Assembly: GCA_019637105.1 (NCBI GenBank)
Contig: JAHBWF010000010.1
Location: forward strand, 32,540-96,539
Source: Labilithrix sp.
GTDB taxonomy: Bacteria > Myxococcota_A > Polyangia > Polyangiales > Polyangiaceae
Direction of reading: 5' to 3'
DNA: 64,000 nucleotides
Both the position numbers and the translations under genes were made by a program. This document shows positions 47,693 through 56,374 of this stretch, one piece after another. Each line of letters begins with the position of its first letter. Position 1 is the stretch's first letter. The notes under the pieces are model-generated. The model was given only the letters and a program-made list of their open reading frames with translations, made no database searches and was not told where the DNA came from.

Positions 47693-48496
47693 ATGGCACC
47701 CAGCGTCTTCGCCCCGAACCTCCTCGCAGGAAAGTCGGCCCTCGTCACCGGAGGCGGCAGCGGCATCGGCGCCGGCATCGCGCGCCTGTTCGCGCAGCAC
47801 GGCGCGAAGGTCGCGCTCGTCGGACGCACCGCGCAGAAGCTCGAGGCGACCGCGGCCGCGATCACGGCCTCCGGCGGCGTCGCGACGGTCCACCCGTGCG
47901 ACGTCCGCGACTTCCCCGCGCTCGAGAAGGCGTTCGACGACGCCGCCTCCGCCAACGGCGGACTCGACGTGCTCGTCAACAGCGCCGCCGGGAACTTCCT
48001 CGCCCCCGCCGCGACGCTGAGCGCGAACGGCTTCCGCGCCGTCGTCGACATCGACCTCTGCGGCACGTTCAACGCCTGCCGCGCGGCGTTCGCCCACCTG
48101 TCGAAGCGCGGCGGCTCGATCGTGAGCATCACCGCGACGCAGGCCGACGTGCCGACGCCCCTCCAGTGCCACGCCGGCGCCGCCAAGGCCGGGATCGCGA
48201 AGCTCACGCGCGACCTCGCGCTCGAGTGGGGCAAGCTCGGCATCCGCGTGATGGCCGTCGCGCCGGGCCCGATCGAGGACACCGAAGGCATGAGCCGACT
48301 CGCGCCGGGCGACGCCGCCGACAAGCTGAAGAGCCGCGTTCCGCTCGGCCGCTACGGCACGATCGACGAGATCGCCGGCGCGACGCTCTTCCTCGTCTCG
48401 CCGGCCGGCGCCTACGTCACCGGCGCGACGCTGCTGATGGACGGCGGCACCTCGCTGCTCGGACCGGGCCCCTTCCTCGAGATGATGGGCGGCTGA
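47693..48496 (+). CDS. SDR-family oxidoreductase, 2,4-dienoyl-CoA reductase type
   Basis: 267 residues with the Rossmann motif 'ALVTGGGSGIGAGIARLF', 'NSAAGNFLAP' and 'VAPGPIEDTEGMSRL'. In place of YxxxK it has 'ADVPTPLQCHAGAAKAGIAK', the HAxxAK segment of peroxisomal-type 2,4-dienoyl-CoA reductases, which lack the classical Tyr. It ends with 'VTGATLLMDGGTSLLGPG'. It likely reduces dienoyl-CoA in the breakdown of unsaturated fatty acids. It stands as a single gene. Confidence 0.85.
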   Translation: MAPSVFAPNLLAGKSALVTGGGSGIGAGIARLFAQHGAKVALVGRTAQKLEATAAAITASGGVATVHPCDVRDFPALEKAFDDAASANGGLDVLVNSAAGNFLAPAATLSANGFRAVVDIDLCGTFNACRAAFAHLSKRGGSIVSITATQADVPTPLQCHAGAAKAGIAKLTRDLALEWGKLGIRVMAVAPGPIEDTEGMSRLAPGDAADKLKSRVPLGRYGTIDEIAGATLFLVSPAGAYVTGATLLMDGGTSLLGPGPFLEMMGG

Positions 48497-48545
48497 CGCG
48501 CGGCCGCCGGCTCCACGGGCGAAGATCGGCGCGCGCGCCGCGCCT

Positions 48546-49565
48546 CTAAGACGAGGCGGTCGCCGGCTCCGAGGCGGCCGCGGCCGGGACGCGATCGCGC
48601 GCGGTCCAGGCCTCCCAGCTCATGAGCACGAGGGCGATCCAGGTCGCGTCGGCGAGCAGGAGGTGCACGAGCTGCATCACGACCGGCGCGAGGAGCGACA
48701 GGTTGAGCAGCCCCGCGGCGAACTGGACGACGTAGAGGATCGTGACGAGGCGCGCGAACCGGCGCGCCCGCGCCGACGTCGAGACCGAGCGGACGACGCC
48801 CGCCGCCCCGAGCACGGTCACGCCCGCGCCGAGCGCGATCACGGGGTGCAGGACGCGGAGCCGGAGGAAGACGTGCGCCATCGGCGAGAGGTCCTGCGCG
48901 AGCCCCTCGCGCAGCGACGACGCCGGGAACAGCGTATCGCCGAGCGCCGCGACCGCCCCGCTCGCGCCGAGGACGAGCACGCTGCCGAGCGCGAGCCCGA
49001 GCGCGCCGCGCAAGAGGAGCGGCCTCGGCGCGTCCTGGCTCGACTTCGCGGGCGACGGAGCGCCGTCCTCGGTCGTCACCCACCACGCCGTGAGCGCGAG
49101 CGCGGCGAGGAGCAGGAACGTGTTGCTCAGGTGAAGGACCATCGAGAGGCCGCGCTTCATCGACGCGTCGTGCGCGACGAGCTCGAAGAGGACGAGGCCG
49201 GCGCCGACGAGCGCCTCGCCGAAGATGAACACGGTCGAGTACACGGCGCCGCGGCGCGCGCGGTGCCCGCGCGGGAGCCCGACGAACGCGGCGACGAGGA
49301 GCGCGAGGACGCCGATGACCGCGACGCCGCTCGTCGCGCGGTGCGTGGCCTCGATGATCGTCGCGACGCTCTTCGGCTGCGGGACGACCTCGCCGTTGCA
49401 GAGCGGCCAGTGTCGACCACAGCCGGCGCCCGAGCCGCTCGCGCGGACGAACGCGCCCCAGAGGACGACGGCGACGTTGTAGCCGAGCACGGCCCACGCG
49501 AGCCGAACGAGCTTTTTGCGCCTGCGGAGGTGCACCTCGGCGTCGGTGTGTGAAGTCGTCGCCAT
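48546..49565 (-). CDS. ctaA: Heme A synthase (COX15/CtaA)
   Basis: 339 residues from the ATG at 49565. Eight hydrophobic helices with 'WGAFVRASGSGAGCGRHWPL' and 'CNGEVVP', the paired-cysteine loop of CtaA, and conserved haem-ligand histidines in 'ATHRATSG', 'LHLSNTFLLLAALALT', 'RVLHPVIALG' and 'MQLVHLLLADATWIALVL'. It oxidises haem O to haem A for cytochrome c oxidase. No ctaB is near. The upstream frame to 49736 is shadow. Confidence 0.92.
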   Translation of the reverse strand: MATTSHTDAEVHLRRRKKLVRLAWAVLGYNVAVVLWGAFVRASGSGAGCGRHWPLCNGEVVPQPKSVATIIEATHRATSGVAVIGVLALLVAAFVGLPRGHRARRGAVYSTVFIFGEALVGAGLVLFELVAHDASMKRGLSMVLHLSNTFLLLAALALTAWWVTTEDGAPSPAKSSQDAPRPLLLRGALGLALGSVLVLGASGAVAALGDTLFPASSLREGLAQDLSPMAHVFLRLRVLHPVIALGAGVTVLGAAGVVRSVSTSARARRFARLVTILYVVQFAAGLLNLSLLAPVVMQLVHLLLADATWIALVLMSWEAWTARDRVPAAAASEPATASS

Positions 49566-49684
49566 GCTTCGATCTCGCGGCATAACGCGGCTCACGTAGA
49601 CGCTCCGCACGCGTGCGGCAAGTCGACGGCGTCGAGCCGTGCTGCTTCCGGGCCAGGACCACGTCTGGTAACGTTGCTGACCAG

Positions 49685-51205
49685 GTGGCGGAGCAATCCA
49701 GCGCGGACTATCGCGGCACTCTGGGCCGCTATGCACTGTTCGGCGAGATCGCCGCCGGCGGCATGGCCACGGTGCACCTCGCGCGGCTCCTCGGCTCCGT
49801 GGGGTTCTCGCGGACCGTCGCCATCAAGCGCCTCCACCCGCACCTCGCGAAGGATCCCGACTTCGTCGCGATGTTCCTCGAGGAGGCGCGCCTCGCCGCG
49901 CGCGTGCGTCATCCGAACGTCGTGGCGACGCTCGACGTCGTCGACGAGGACAACGAGCTCTTCCTCGTCATGGAGTACGTCGCCGGCGAGTCGCTCTCGC
50001 GGCTCGTCCGCAAGACGCGCGAGGCCGGCAAGCGCGTGCCGCCGCGCTACGTCGCCGGCGTCGTGTGCGCCGCGCTCGAGGGCCTGCACGCCGCGCACGA
50101 GGCGACGAGCGAGCGCGGCTCCCCGCTCGGCATCGTGCACCGTGACGTCTCTCCGCAGAACATCCACGTCGGCCTCGACGGCGTGGCGCGCGTGCTCGAC
50201 TTCGGCATCGCCAAGGCGACCAACCGCGTCCAGGAGACGCGCACCGATCAGATCAAGGGCAAGGTCGCGTACATGTCGCCCGAGCAGCTGGCGAAGGGCC
50301 CCATCGACCGCCGCGCCGACGTCTACTCGGCCGCGGTCGTCGTGTGGGAGGCCCTGACCGGCGCGCGTCTCTTCAAGGCGGACGACGTGCCCTCCCTCGT
50401 CTACTCGATCATGAACGACGAGATCCGTGCGCCGAGCGAGGTCGCCCCCGATCTGCCGAAGGAGCTCGACGCCGTCGTCATGAAGGGCCTCGACCGCGAC
50501 CCCGAGAACCGCTGGGCGTCGGCGCGGGAGATGGCGGTGGCGCTCGAGAAGGTGCTCGCGCCGGCGCCGCCGCGCGAGATCGGCGAGTGGGTCCGCGAGA
50601 CCGCGGGCGAGATGCTCGCCTGGCGCATCGAGCTCGTGCACCGCATCGAGAGCGAGACGTCGACGTCGATCCCGCCGCCGATGCGGACCGACTCGCAGGG
50701 CCCGAGCCCCGTGCGCGACAGCGGCGTCGTAAAGACTCCTCCTCCGGAGGCGCTCGGCGACGCCGAGGGCTCCGCCGACCTGGCCGAGGACGAGCGCGAG
50801 ACGCTCTATCGTCCGGCGAGCGACGCCGGCGAGGGCGCGGCGGACGCCGAGTACGCGGACGAGGACGCCGGCCGATCGCGCGCGCCGCTCATGCTGATCG
50901 CGGCCGCGCTCCTCCTCCTCGGCGGCGGGCTGCTCGCGCTTCGCCTCATCCAACTCCAGCAGATCCCGGATCCGCCCGCGCCGGTCGCCTCTACCACCGT
51001 CGAGCACGAGCCCGCGATCATCCTCGAGGTCTCGCGCTCGGCGACGGCGCCCGCGCCCCCGCCCCCGCCGACCGCTCCGAAGCCGCGCGTCGACGCGCCC
51101 GTCGCGCCGCGCCCGACCGCCTCGGCGCCCAGCGACTGCGACAACCCCTTCACGGTCGACGCGAAGGGCGTCCGTCACCCGAAGCCTCACTGCTTCAAGC
51201 GCTGA
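49685..51205 (+). CDS. Serine/threonine protein kinase with single transmembrane anchor
   Basis: 506 residues from a GTG at 49685. Complete kinase motifs are visible: 'GEIAAGGMATVHLAR', 'VAIKRLH', 'HRDVSPQNIHVG', 'DFGIAKA' and 'MSPEQLAKG'. After a Glu/Asp/Ala-rich juxtamembrane region comes the helix 'APLMLIAAALLLLGGGLLAL' (about 400-420), and then a Pro/Ala-rich exterior tail ending in 'CDNPFTVDAKGVRHPKPHCF'. The HRDVSPQN variant is usual for myxobacterial kinases of this kind. The substrate is unknown. Confidence 0.92.
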   Translation: MAEQSSADYRGTLGRYALFGEIAAGGMATVHLARLLGSVGFSRTVAIKRLHPHLAKDPDFVAMFLEEARLAARVRHPNVVATLDVVDEDNELFLVMEYVAGESLSRLVRKTREAGKRVPPRYVAGVVCAALEGLHAAHEATSERGSPLGIVHRDVSPQNIHVGLDGVARVLDFGIAKATNRVQETRTDQIKGKVAYMSPEQLAKGPIDRRADVYSAAVVVWEALTGARLFKADDVPSLVYSIMNDEIRAPSEVAPDLPKELDAVVMKGLDRDPENRWASAREMAVALEKVLAPAPPREIGEWVRETAGEMLAWRIELVHRIESETSTSIPPPMRTDSQGPSPVRDSGVVKTPPPEALGDAEGSADLAEDERETLYRPASDAGEGAADAEYADEDAGRSRAPLMLIAAALLLLGGGLLALRLIQLQQIPDPPAPVASTTVEHEPAIILEVSRSATAPAPPPPPTAPKPRVDAPVAPRPTASAPSDCDNPFTVDAKGVRHPKPHCFKR

Positions 51206-51265
51206 CGGCGCCGACCGCCGGCGCCCGAAGCCTCGCGGCTTCGAGCGCGGAGCCCGAGCGCCGGC

Positions 51266-52597
51266 TCAAAGGAGCTTGCGCGAGGGCACGAGCACGTTCG
51301 CCACGAGCACGCCGATGACGAGCGCGGCGCCGACCAGCGCCATCGTGAACCCTCGCTGCGTGCCCATGACCGTGTCGTGCGTCTCGAGGAACTCGCTGAG
51401 GCTGAGGAAGCCGAAGCTCCCCGGCACGAGCAGCATCATCCCGGGGAGCTGGAAGAGCTGCGCCGGCCGGTTCGTCACGCGGGCGAGCGCGTTGGCGAGC
51501 ATGCACACCGAGAGCGCCGCCAAGAACGCCGCCACGTGACCGGGCAGCCGGAAGTGGATCGCGACGTCCGCGACGATCCAGCCGGCGGCGCTCGAGACGA
51601 AGGTCGTCCAGAGCCACCGCTTTGGCACCTGGAACACCGCGCCGAAGCCGATCGACGACACGAGCAGCGCGAGCGCCTGCCACGGGAGCGAGAGCCCGGG
51701 CTGCGACGACTTCGCGAGCCAGCTCGGCATCTCCACGCCGACGACGTCCCCGATCCCCGCGATGAGCGCGACGCCGAACAGGATGAGGAGGAGGCCGACC
51801 GCCGACTCGATGAGCCGCGCCCCTCCCGCGACGACGTTCTTCTGCGCGACCTCGGCCACGCCGGTGGTGAACGTCATCCCCGGGAAGAGCGCGATCGCGC
51901 CGGCGGGCACGATGACCTCGGGCCTCGCTTGCGGCCAGACGACGAGCGCGAGCCACGCGCACGAGGCGGCGAACAGTCCGCCGAGGAAGTCGCTGAGCAG
52001 GCGACGCGCGTTCCGGCGCGACGTCCCGGCGAGGAGGCCCGGGTCGAGGTCGCCCGGCGTGCGCACGCGGCTCGAGAGGACGACGCGGCTGCCGGCGATC
52101 ACCGCGCCGACGATGGCGGCGACGAGGACCTCGAGCGCCCCGCCCTTGAAGAACACGGCCGCGGCGCCGGACACGGCCGTCGTCGCGGCGAGCACGAGCG
52201 CCGTGGACCACTCCGGCGGCCGCCTCATGATCGCGCGGATGCGCGCGCGCGCCTGCTCGATCGTCGATCGACGATCGACGACGTCGTTGAAGACCTCGTC
52301 GACCAGCGTGAGGCGCGCGAGATCGACGCCCCAGTCGCTCACGCGCGTCATCCGTTGCACCTGCGGGCCGCCGCCGTCCTTCCCCGTCACGCGGAGGAAG
52401 AGGCCCGTCGGGAGCGCGAACGGATCGGCGCGGTGGCCCTCGATGTCCGCGATGAGGCGGATCACGTCCTCGAGGCGGTAGCTCGGGCAGCCGCACGCCG
52501 CGAGCGTCGCCCCGATCTCGAGGAGGTAGTCGGCGAGCTCTTCACGCGATCGGAAGCGCGCCGAGCGCGTCGGCTCGTCGTCGAGCTCGACGCTCAT
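51266..52597 (-). CDS. ThrE-type threonine/serine exporter family protein
   Basis: 443 residues. The N-terminal domain ('LEIGATLAACGCPSYRLEDV', 'RADPFALPTGLFLRVTGKD') belongs to the ThrE N-terminal type. A membrane part of about ten helices ('LVLAATTAVSGAAAVFFKGG', 'IVPAGAIALFPGMTFTTGVA', 'LFQLPGMMLLVPGSFGFLSL') follows, with ThrE and ThrE_2 regions fused in one chain as in Corynebacterium ThrE. Export of Ser/Thr is known for the family but is inferred here. It is convergent with the kinase and 9 bases from the PilZ gene stop, with which it may share a transcript. Confidence 0.85.
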   Translation of the reverse strand: MSVELDDEPTRSARFRSREELADYLLEIGATLAACGCPSYRLEDVIRLIADIEGHRADPFALPTGLFLRVTGKDGGGPQVQRMTRVSDWGVDLARLTLVDEVFNDVVDRRSTIEQARARIRAIMRRPPEWSTALVLAATTAVSGAAAVFFKGGALEVLVAAIVGAVIAGSRVVLSSRVRTPGDLDPGLLAGTSRRNARRLLSDFLGGLFAASCAWLALVVWPQARPEVIVPAGAIALFPGMTFTTGVAEVAQKNVVAGGARLIESAVGLLLILFGVALIAGIGDVVGVEMPSWLAKSSQPGLSLPWQALALLVSSIGFGAVFQVPKRWLWTTFVSSAAGWIVADVAIHFRLPGHVAAFLAALSVCMLANALARVTNRPAQLFQLPGMMLLVPGSFGFLSLSEFLETHDTVMGTQRGFTMALVGAALVIGVLVANVLVPSRKLL

Positions 52598-52606
52598 GAC
52601 GGGCGG

Positions 52607-53023
52607 TCACGCCGCGCGAACGAGGCTCCGGCTCTCGGGAGCGCGCGCGAGCGGCCGCGGCGGGCGCTGCGCGTCGGGCGCCGCGATCCCCCGGAGGCTC
52701 TCGAAGAGGATGAGCTCATCTTCCTTGCTCAGGTTCACGAACTCGACGCCGAACGACAGACCGTAGTCGCCCGGCCGCCGGCCGTGAAGGACCCGCGCGA
52801 TCACGCCCTGGGCGTCGAACCACGCGTTCGATCGCGGCGGCTTGAAGGCGACGACGACCTCCTCGCCGGTCAGGACGCGCTGCCGGGCGCGGACCAGCAT
52901 CCCGCGCGTGGAGAGATCGAGCGCGAGATCGCCGACGAGCCGGAAGTCGTGCTCGCGCACGACCTGGCAGTCGAGGCGGACGTAGCGGCGGAACGACGTG
53001 CGAATCGGCTCGGGCAACGGCAT
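52607..53023 (-). CDS. PilZ-domain protein
   Basis: 138 residues from the ATG at 53023. The PilZ cyclic-di-GMP-binding motif RxxxR appears as 'RRYVRLDCQVV', and 'LALDLSTRGMLVRA' gives the D/NxSxxG partner motif. 'GLSFGVEFVNLSKEDELILF' ends the barrel. It probably binds cyclic-di-GMP and adapts another protein. With the HD-GYP gene, it is the second cyclic-di-GMP element in the window. The upstream frame is shadow of the opposite cytochrome gene. Confidence 0.9.
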   Translation of the reverse strand: MPLPEPIRTSFRRYVRLDCQVVREHDFRLVGDLALDLSTRGMLVRARQRVLTGEEVVVAFKPPRSNAWFDAQGVIARVLHGRRPGDYGLSFGVEFVNLSKEDELILFESLRGIAAPDAQRPPRPLARAPESRSLVRAA

Positions 53024-53176
53024 CGGCAAGGCCTCCAGGGACCCATGGTAGGTAGGTCGATGTAGGTCAGACAAGAAACCGGCGGCCGCGCGACACCGAC
53101 CGCCGCCCGCGGCGCCCGGGTCCGGCGATTTCGCGATCGAGCCGAACTTCTGGCCTCGCGAGGCGTCCAAGCCGCC

Positions 53177-55300
53177 ATGGCTCGCCACGGACGCACGCTC
53201 GGACTCGTCGCCGCCCTCCTCGTCCCCGTCGCCTTCGCGACGGGCTGCGCGAAGAAGGAGCCGCCTCCGCCGCCGGAGCCCGCGCCGCCGCCTCCCCCGC
53301 CGCCGAAGGTGTACGTCCCGATCACGCGCGCCGCCGAAGCGCGCGACGGATCCACGGTCGTCGTCGCCAAGCTCCGGGAGCGCACCATCGCCTACATCTC
53401 CGACGAAGACGACTCCGCGGTCCGGGCCTTCGACGTCGCGACGCGGACGGAGCTGTCGCGGACGCCGCTCGACGGCCGCCCGGGCCAGATGCTCGTCGAC
53501 AAGGCGGGCCGCCTCCTCGTGGCGCTCCGCACGGATCAAGCCGTCGCCGTGCTCGAGGCGACGGCCGACGAGCGCGCGCCGCTCGACGCGACCGCGACGA
53601 TCGAGACCGCCGGCGCGGAGCCGATCGCGATGGCGCTCACCCCGGACGAGTCGACGCTCCTCGTCACCACCGGCTGGGGACACTCGCTCGAGGCGTACGA
53701 GCTGGCGTCGGCCACCCGCCGCTTCGCCGTCGACGTCGCGCGCGAGCCTCGCGCCGTGACGGTCGCGAGCGACGGCAAGACGGCGTACGTCGCCCACGCC
53801 GCGGCGGGTCACCTGAGCGCGGTCGACCTCGAGGAGGCGTCTCGGACCGTCGCGCCGATCGACCTCGGCGTCCCGGGCTGGACGGAGAGGCGCGGCGGCG
53901 CCGGCCTGCAGCTCTTCTTCAAGCTCGACGGCGACGGCCTCGACGAGGGCGCCGCGCCGCGCCACAGGTTCGTCTGCGGCACCGGCCTCCTCCACCACGA
54001 GGTCACGTTCCCCGCGCGCGTCGCCCGCCAGGGCTTCTCGCTCGCGCGGGTGCACGTGAAGCCGTCCAAGGCGAAGCAAGGGAGCGCCGAGCTCGAGGAG
54101 CGCGTCCTCGCGCCCCACGCGGCCGTCGCCACCGGCGACGCGAAGGTCCGCTCGACCGGCTACGGCGGCGGCGGCCTCGAGGAGGCCGAGAACATCCCGA
54201 CGGAGATGTTCGACATCGACGTCATCGACGCCGCGAAGCGCGCGCGCGCCACCGGCCACCACGCGCGCGTCGCGCCGCGCTTCCGCTCGGGCGCCCAGGC
54301 GTGCCGGCTGCCGCGCGCGGCCGCCGTCGACGACGCGCGCCAGCGCCTCTACGTGAGCTGCCTCGGCGTCGACAAGGTGATGGAGTACGACGCGTCGGGC
54401 TCGACGCCGGCCGGCGGGTTCCTGCGCGCGATCGACGTCGGAGCGGGGCCGACCGGCATCGCGCTCGATCTCGGGTCGCGACAGGCCGTCGTCTGGTCGG
54501 CGTTCGATCGCGTGGTGAACGTGTTCTCGATCGCCGAGCCGATCGCCGAGCCGGCCGGCGAGGGCGCGGCGAAGAAGAAGCCCGCGAAGGCGGCGCCCCC
54601 GCCCCCTCCCGAGGTCACGCGCGTCGCGGTCGCTCCGCCGAGCACGCCGCTCGCGCCGGAGGCCGCGCTGGGAGAGAGACTCTTCCACCGCGCCGGCAAC
54701 ACGAAGATCTCGAAGGACGGCCGCGCCTGCGCGAGCTGCCACCCGGACGGCCGCGACGACGGGCTCGTGTGGTCGACGCCGGACGGCCCGCGCCAGACGA
54801 TCCTGCTGGCGGGCCGGGTGGAGCGCGCCTCGCCGTTCGGCTGGCTCGGCAAGCACGGCTCGCTCGAGGAGCACATCACGATCACGATGAAGAACCTGAA
54901 GGGCACCGGCGCCAGCGCCGAAGAGCTCGGCGCGCTCGCCTCCTGGCTCCGCGCGATGAAGGCGCCGCCGCGCGCCAAGCAGGCCACGATCGGCCCGAAG
55001 GAGGAGCGCGGGCGCGAGCTGTTCAACTCGTCGGCCCTCCAGTGCGGCACGTGCCACGCGGAGAAGGACGGCTTCAGCGATCACGAGTCCCACGACGTCG
55101 CCAGCGCGACCGGCGCGGACGTCAGCCGGCAGTTCTTGGTCCCGTCGCTCCGCTTCGTCGGCGGCTCGAGCCCGTACTTCCACGACGGGCGCTACGCGAC
55201 GCTCGGCGAGCTGCTCGAGAAGAACGACAAGATGGGGGACACGAAATCGCTCTCGCGCGAGGACCGCGACGCGCTCGAAGCCTACCTCCGCGCGCTCTGA
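53177..55300 (+). CDS. Lipoprotein with beta-propeller and dihaem cytochrome c domains
   Basis: 707 residues. The signal peptide ends in 'AFATGC' (lipidation). A Pro-rich spacer leads to a YVTN-type beta-propeller (about 45-450, e.g. 'ISDEDDSAVRAFDVATR', 'GSTPAGGFLRAIDVGAGPTG'). The C-terminal part is cytochrome-c-peroxidase/MauG-like with two haem motifs, 'CASCHPDGRDDG' (Cys 518) and 'CGTCHAEKDGFSD' (Cys 623), and 'GSSPYFHDGRYATL'. Electron transfer or peroxide reduction at the cell surface is likely. The start ATG at 53177 follows a 153-base divergent gap to pilZ. Confidence 0.88.
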   Translation: MARHGRTLGLVAALLVPVAFATGCAKKEPPPPPEPAPPPPPPPKVYVPITRAAEARDGSTVVVAKLRERTIAYISDEDDSAVRAFDVATRTELSRTPLDGRPGQMLVDKAGRLLVALRTDQAVAVLEATADERAPLDATATIETAGAEPIAMALTPDESTLLVTTGWGHSLEAYELASATRRFAVDVAREPRAVTVASDGKTAYVAHAAAGHLSAVDLEEASRTVAPIDLGVPGWTERRGGAGLQLFFKLDGDGLDEGAAPRHRFVCGTGLLHHEVTFPARVARQGFSLARVHVKPSKAKQGSAELEERVLAPHAAVATGDAKVRSTGYGGGGLEEAENIPTEMFDIDVIDAAKRARATGHHARVAPRFRSGAQACRLPRAAAVDDARQRLYVSCLGVDKVMEYDASGSTPAGGFLRAIDVGAGPTGIALDLGSRQAVVWSAFDRVVNVFSIAEPIAEPAGEGAAKKKPAKAAPPPPPEVTRVAVAPPSTPLAPEAALGERLFHRAGNTKISKDGRACASCHPDGRDDGLVWSTPDGPRQTILLAGRVERASPFGWLGKHGSLEEHITITMKNLKGTGASAEELGALASWLRAMKAPPRAKQATIGPKEERGRELFNSSALQCGTCHAEKDGFSDHESHDVASATGADVSRQFLVPSLRFVGGSSPYFHDGRYATLGELLEKNDKMGDTKSLSREDRDALEAYLRAL

Positions 55301-55552
55301 TCCGGCGGGGCGGGCGCTGTAAAATTCGAGCTGATCGGCCGGATCATCGATCGCGCGCGCATCGGATGGTGTCGCGAACGGGTGACATCGCGACGATCAT
55401 GGGTCGCGATCCACCGCGGTCGGATCGGTACGGTCCATGACCTGCGCGATCGCCTGGCGCCGATTCGCGCGGATTTCGTGGGTCGCCGAACGACGTCACG
55501 GCGCGCGCGCCTCTCGGGCGCGCTGGCATCGGAGGTGCACTCGAGCTCGTCG

Positions 55553-56347
55553 ATGCACCGCCTGCACCTCGGGCTCCCCGTCCTGTTCGTCTCGGCGCTC
55601 GTGGTCTCGGCCTGCGCGACCGACCTCGACGAGGACGACGACGAGAGCGAGCCGACGGCCTCGTCCGAGAGCGCCGTCATCAGCCCCGTCGACTGCCGCA
55701 CCACCAAGATGACCGCCTACGATCGCGGGCGGGCGTACTCGATCGACGTGATCAAGATCGGCGGCAAGCGCGTCTCCAAGCCGACGGGCCACGCCTTCCT
55801 GAAGATGCAGCAGGCGGCGCACTCGGCCGGCGTGCGCCTCACGCTGAGCAGCGGCTTCAGGACGAACGAAGAGCAGAAGTATTTTTACAACTGCTACAAG
55901 ACCAAAAAGTGCAACGGCGGGAACCTCGCCGCGAAGCCCGGCTACAGCAACCACCAGAACGGGCGCGCGCTCGATCTCTCGACGTCGAAGTGGCTCGCGA
56001 ACAACGCCGGCAAGTTCGGCTTCAAGCGGACCGTCCCGAGCGAGCCCTGGCACTACGAGTTCGGCGGGAAGGATCCGGGCGGCCCGTGCTCGGCCAGCTC
56101 GTCGCCCTCGACCACGGTCCCGGACGAGGTCGACGACGCGGACGAGACCGACGCGGACGAGACCGACACCGACACCGACGACGGCTCCGCGTCGGGCGGC
56201 GGCGTGGCGTGCACGTCGGACGGCCAGTGCAACCCCGGCAACGACGGCTCGGGCATGATCTGCACCGGCGGGCAGTGCGTCGACGGCTGCCGGACGAACG
56301 CGCAGTGCCCGGGCACGACGCGCTGCGTGAGCGGCTTCTGCCAGTAG
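55553..56347 (+). CDS. VanY-type D,D-carboxypeptidase lipoprotein with Cys-rich tail
   Basis: 264 residues from the ATG at 55553. A lipoprotein signal 'VLFVSALVVSAC' is followed by an acidic spacer and the VanY/LAS peptidase domain. 'SSGFRTNEEQKYFYNCYKTK', 'SNHQNGRALDLS' (His 134, Asp 141) and 'EPWHYEFGG' (His 167) carry the zinc site. The C-terminal 90 residues are an acidic Asp/Thr linker and a Cys-rich module ('CTSDGQCNPGNDGSGMICTG', 'CRTNAQCPGTTRCVSGFC') of the DKK-like type common on myxobacterial surfaces. It trims peptidoglycan peptides. The long gap 55301-55552 before it shows a possible TAAAAT box near 55320. Confidence 0.9.
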   Translation: MHRLHLGLPVLFVSALVVSACATDLDEDDDESEPTASSESAVISPVDCRTTKMTAYDRGRAYSIDVIKIGGKRVSKPTGHAFLKMQQAAHSAGVRLTLSSGFRTNEEQKYFYNCYKTKKCNGGNLAAKPGYSNHQNGRALDLSTSKWLANNAGKFGFKRTVPSEPWHYEFGGKDPGGPCSASSSPSTTVPDEVDDADETDADETDTDTDDGSASGGGVACTSDGQCNPGNDGSGMICTGGQCVDGCRTNAQCPGTTRCVSGFCQ

Positions 56348-56374
56348 ACGGCGGGACGCCCGCGCTCGCGGCGG

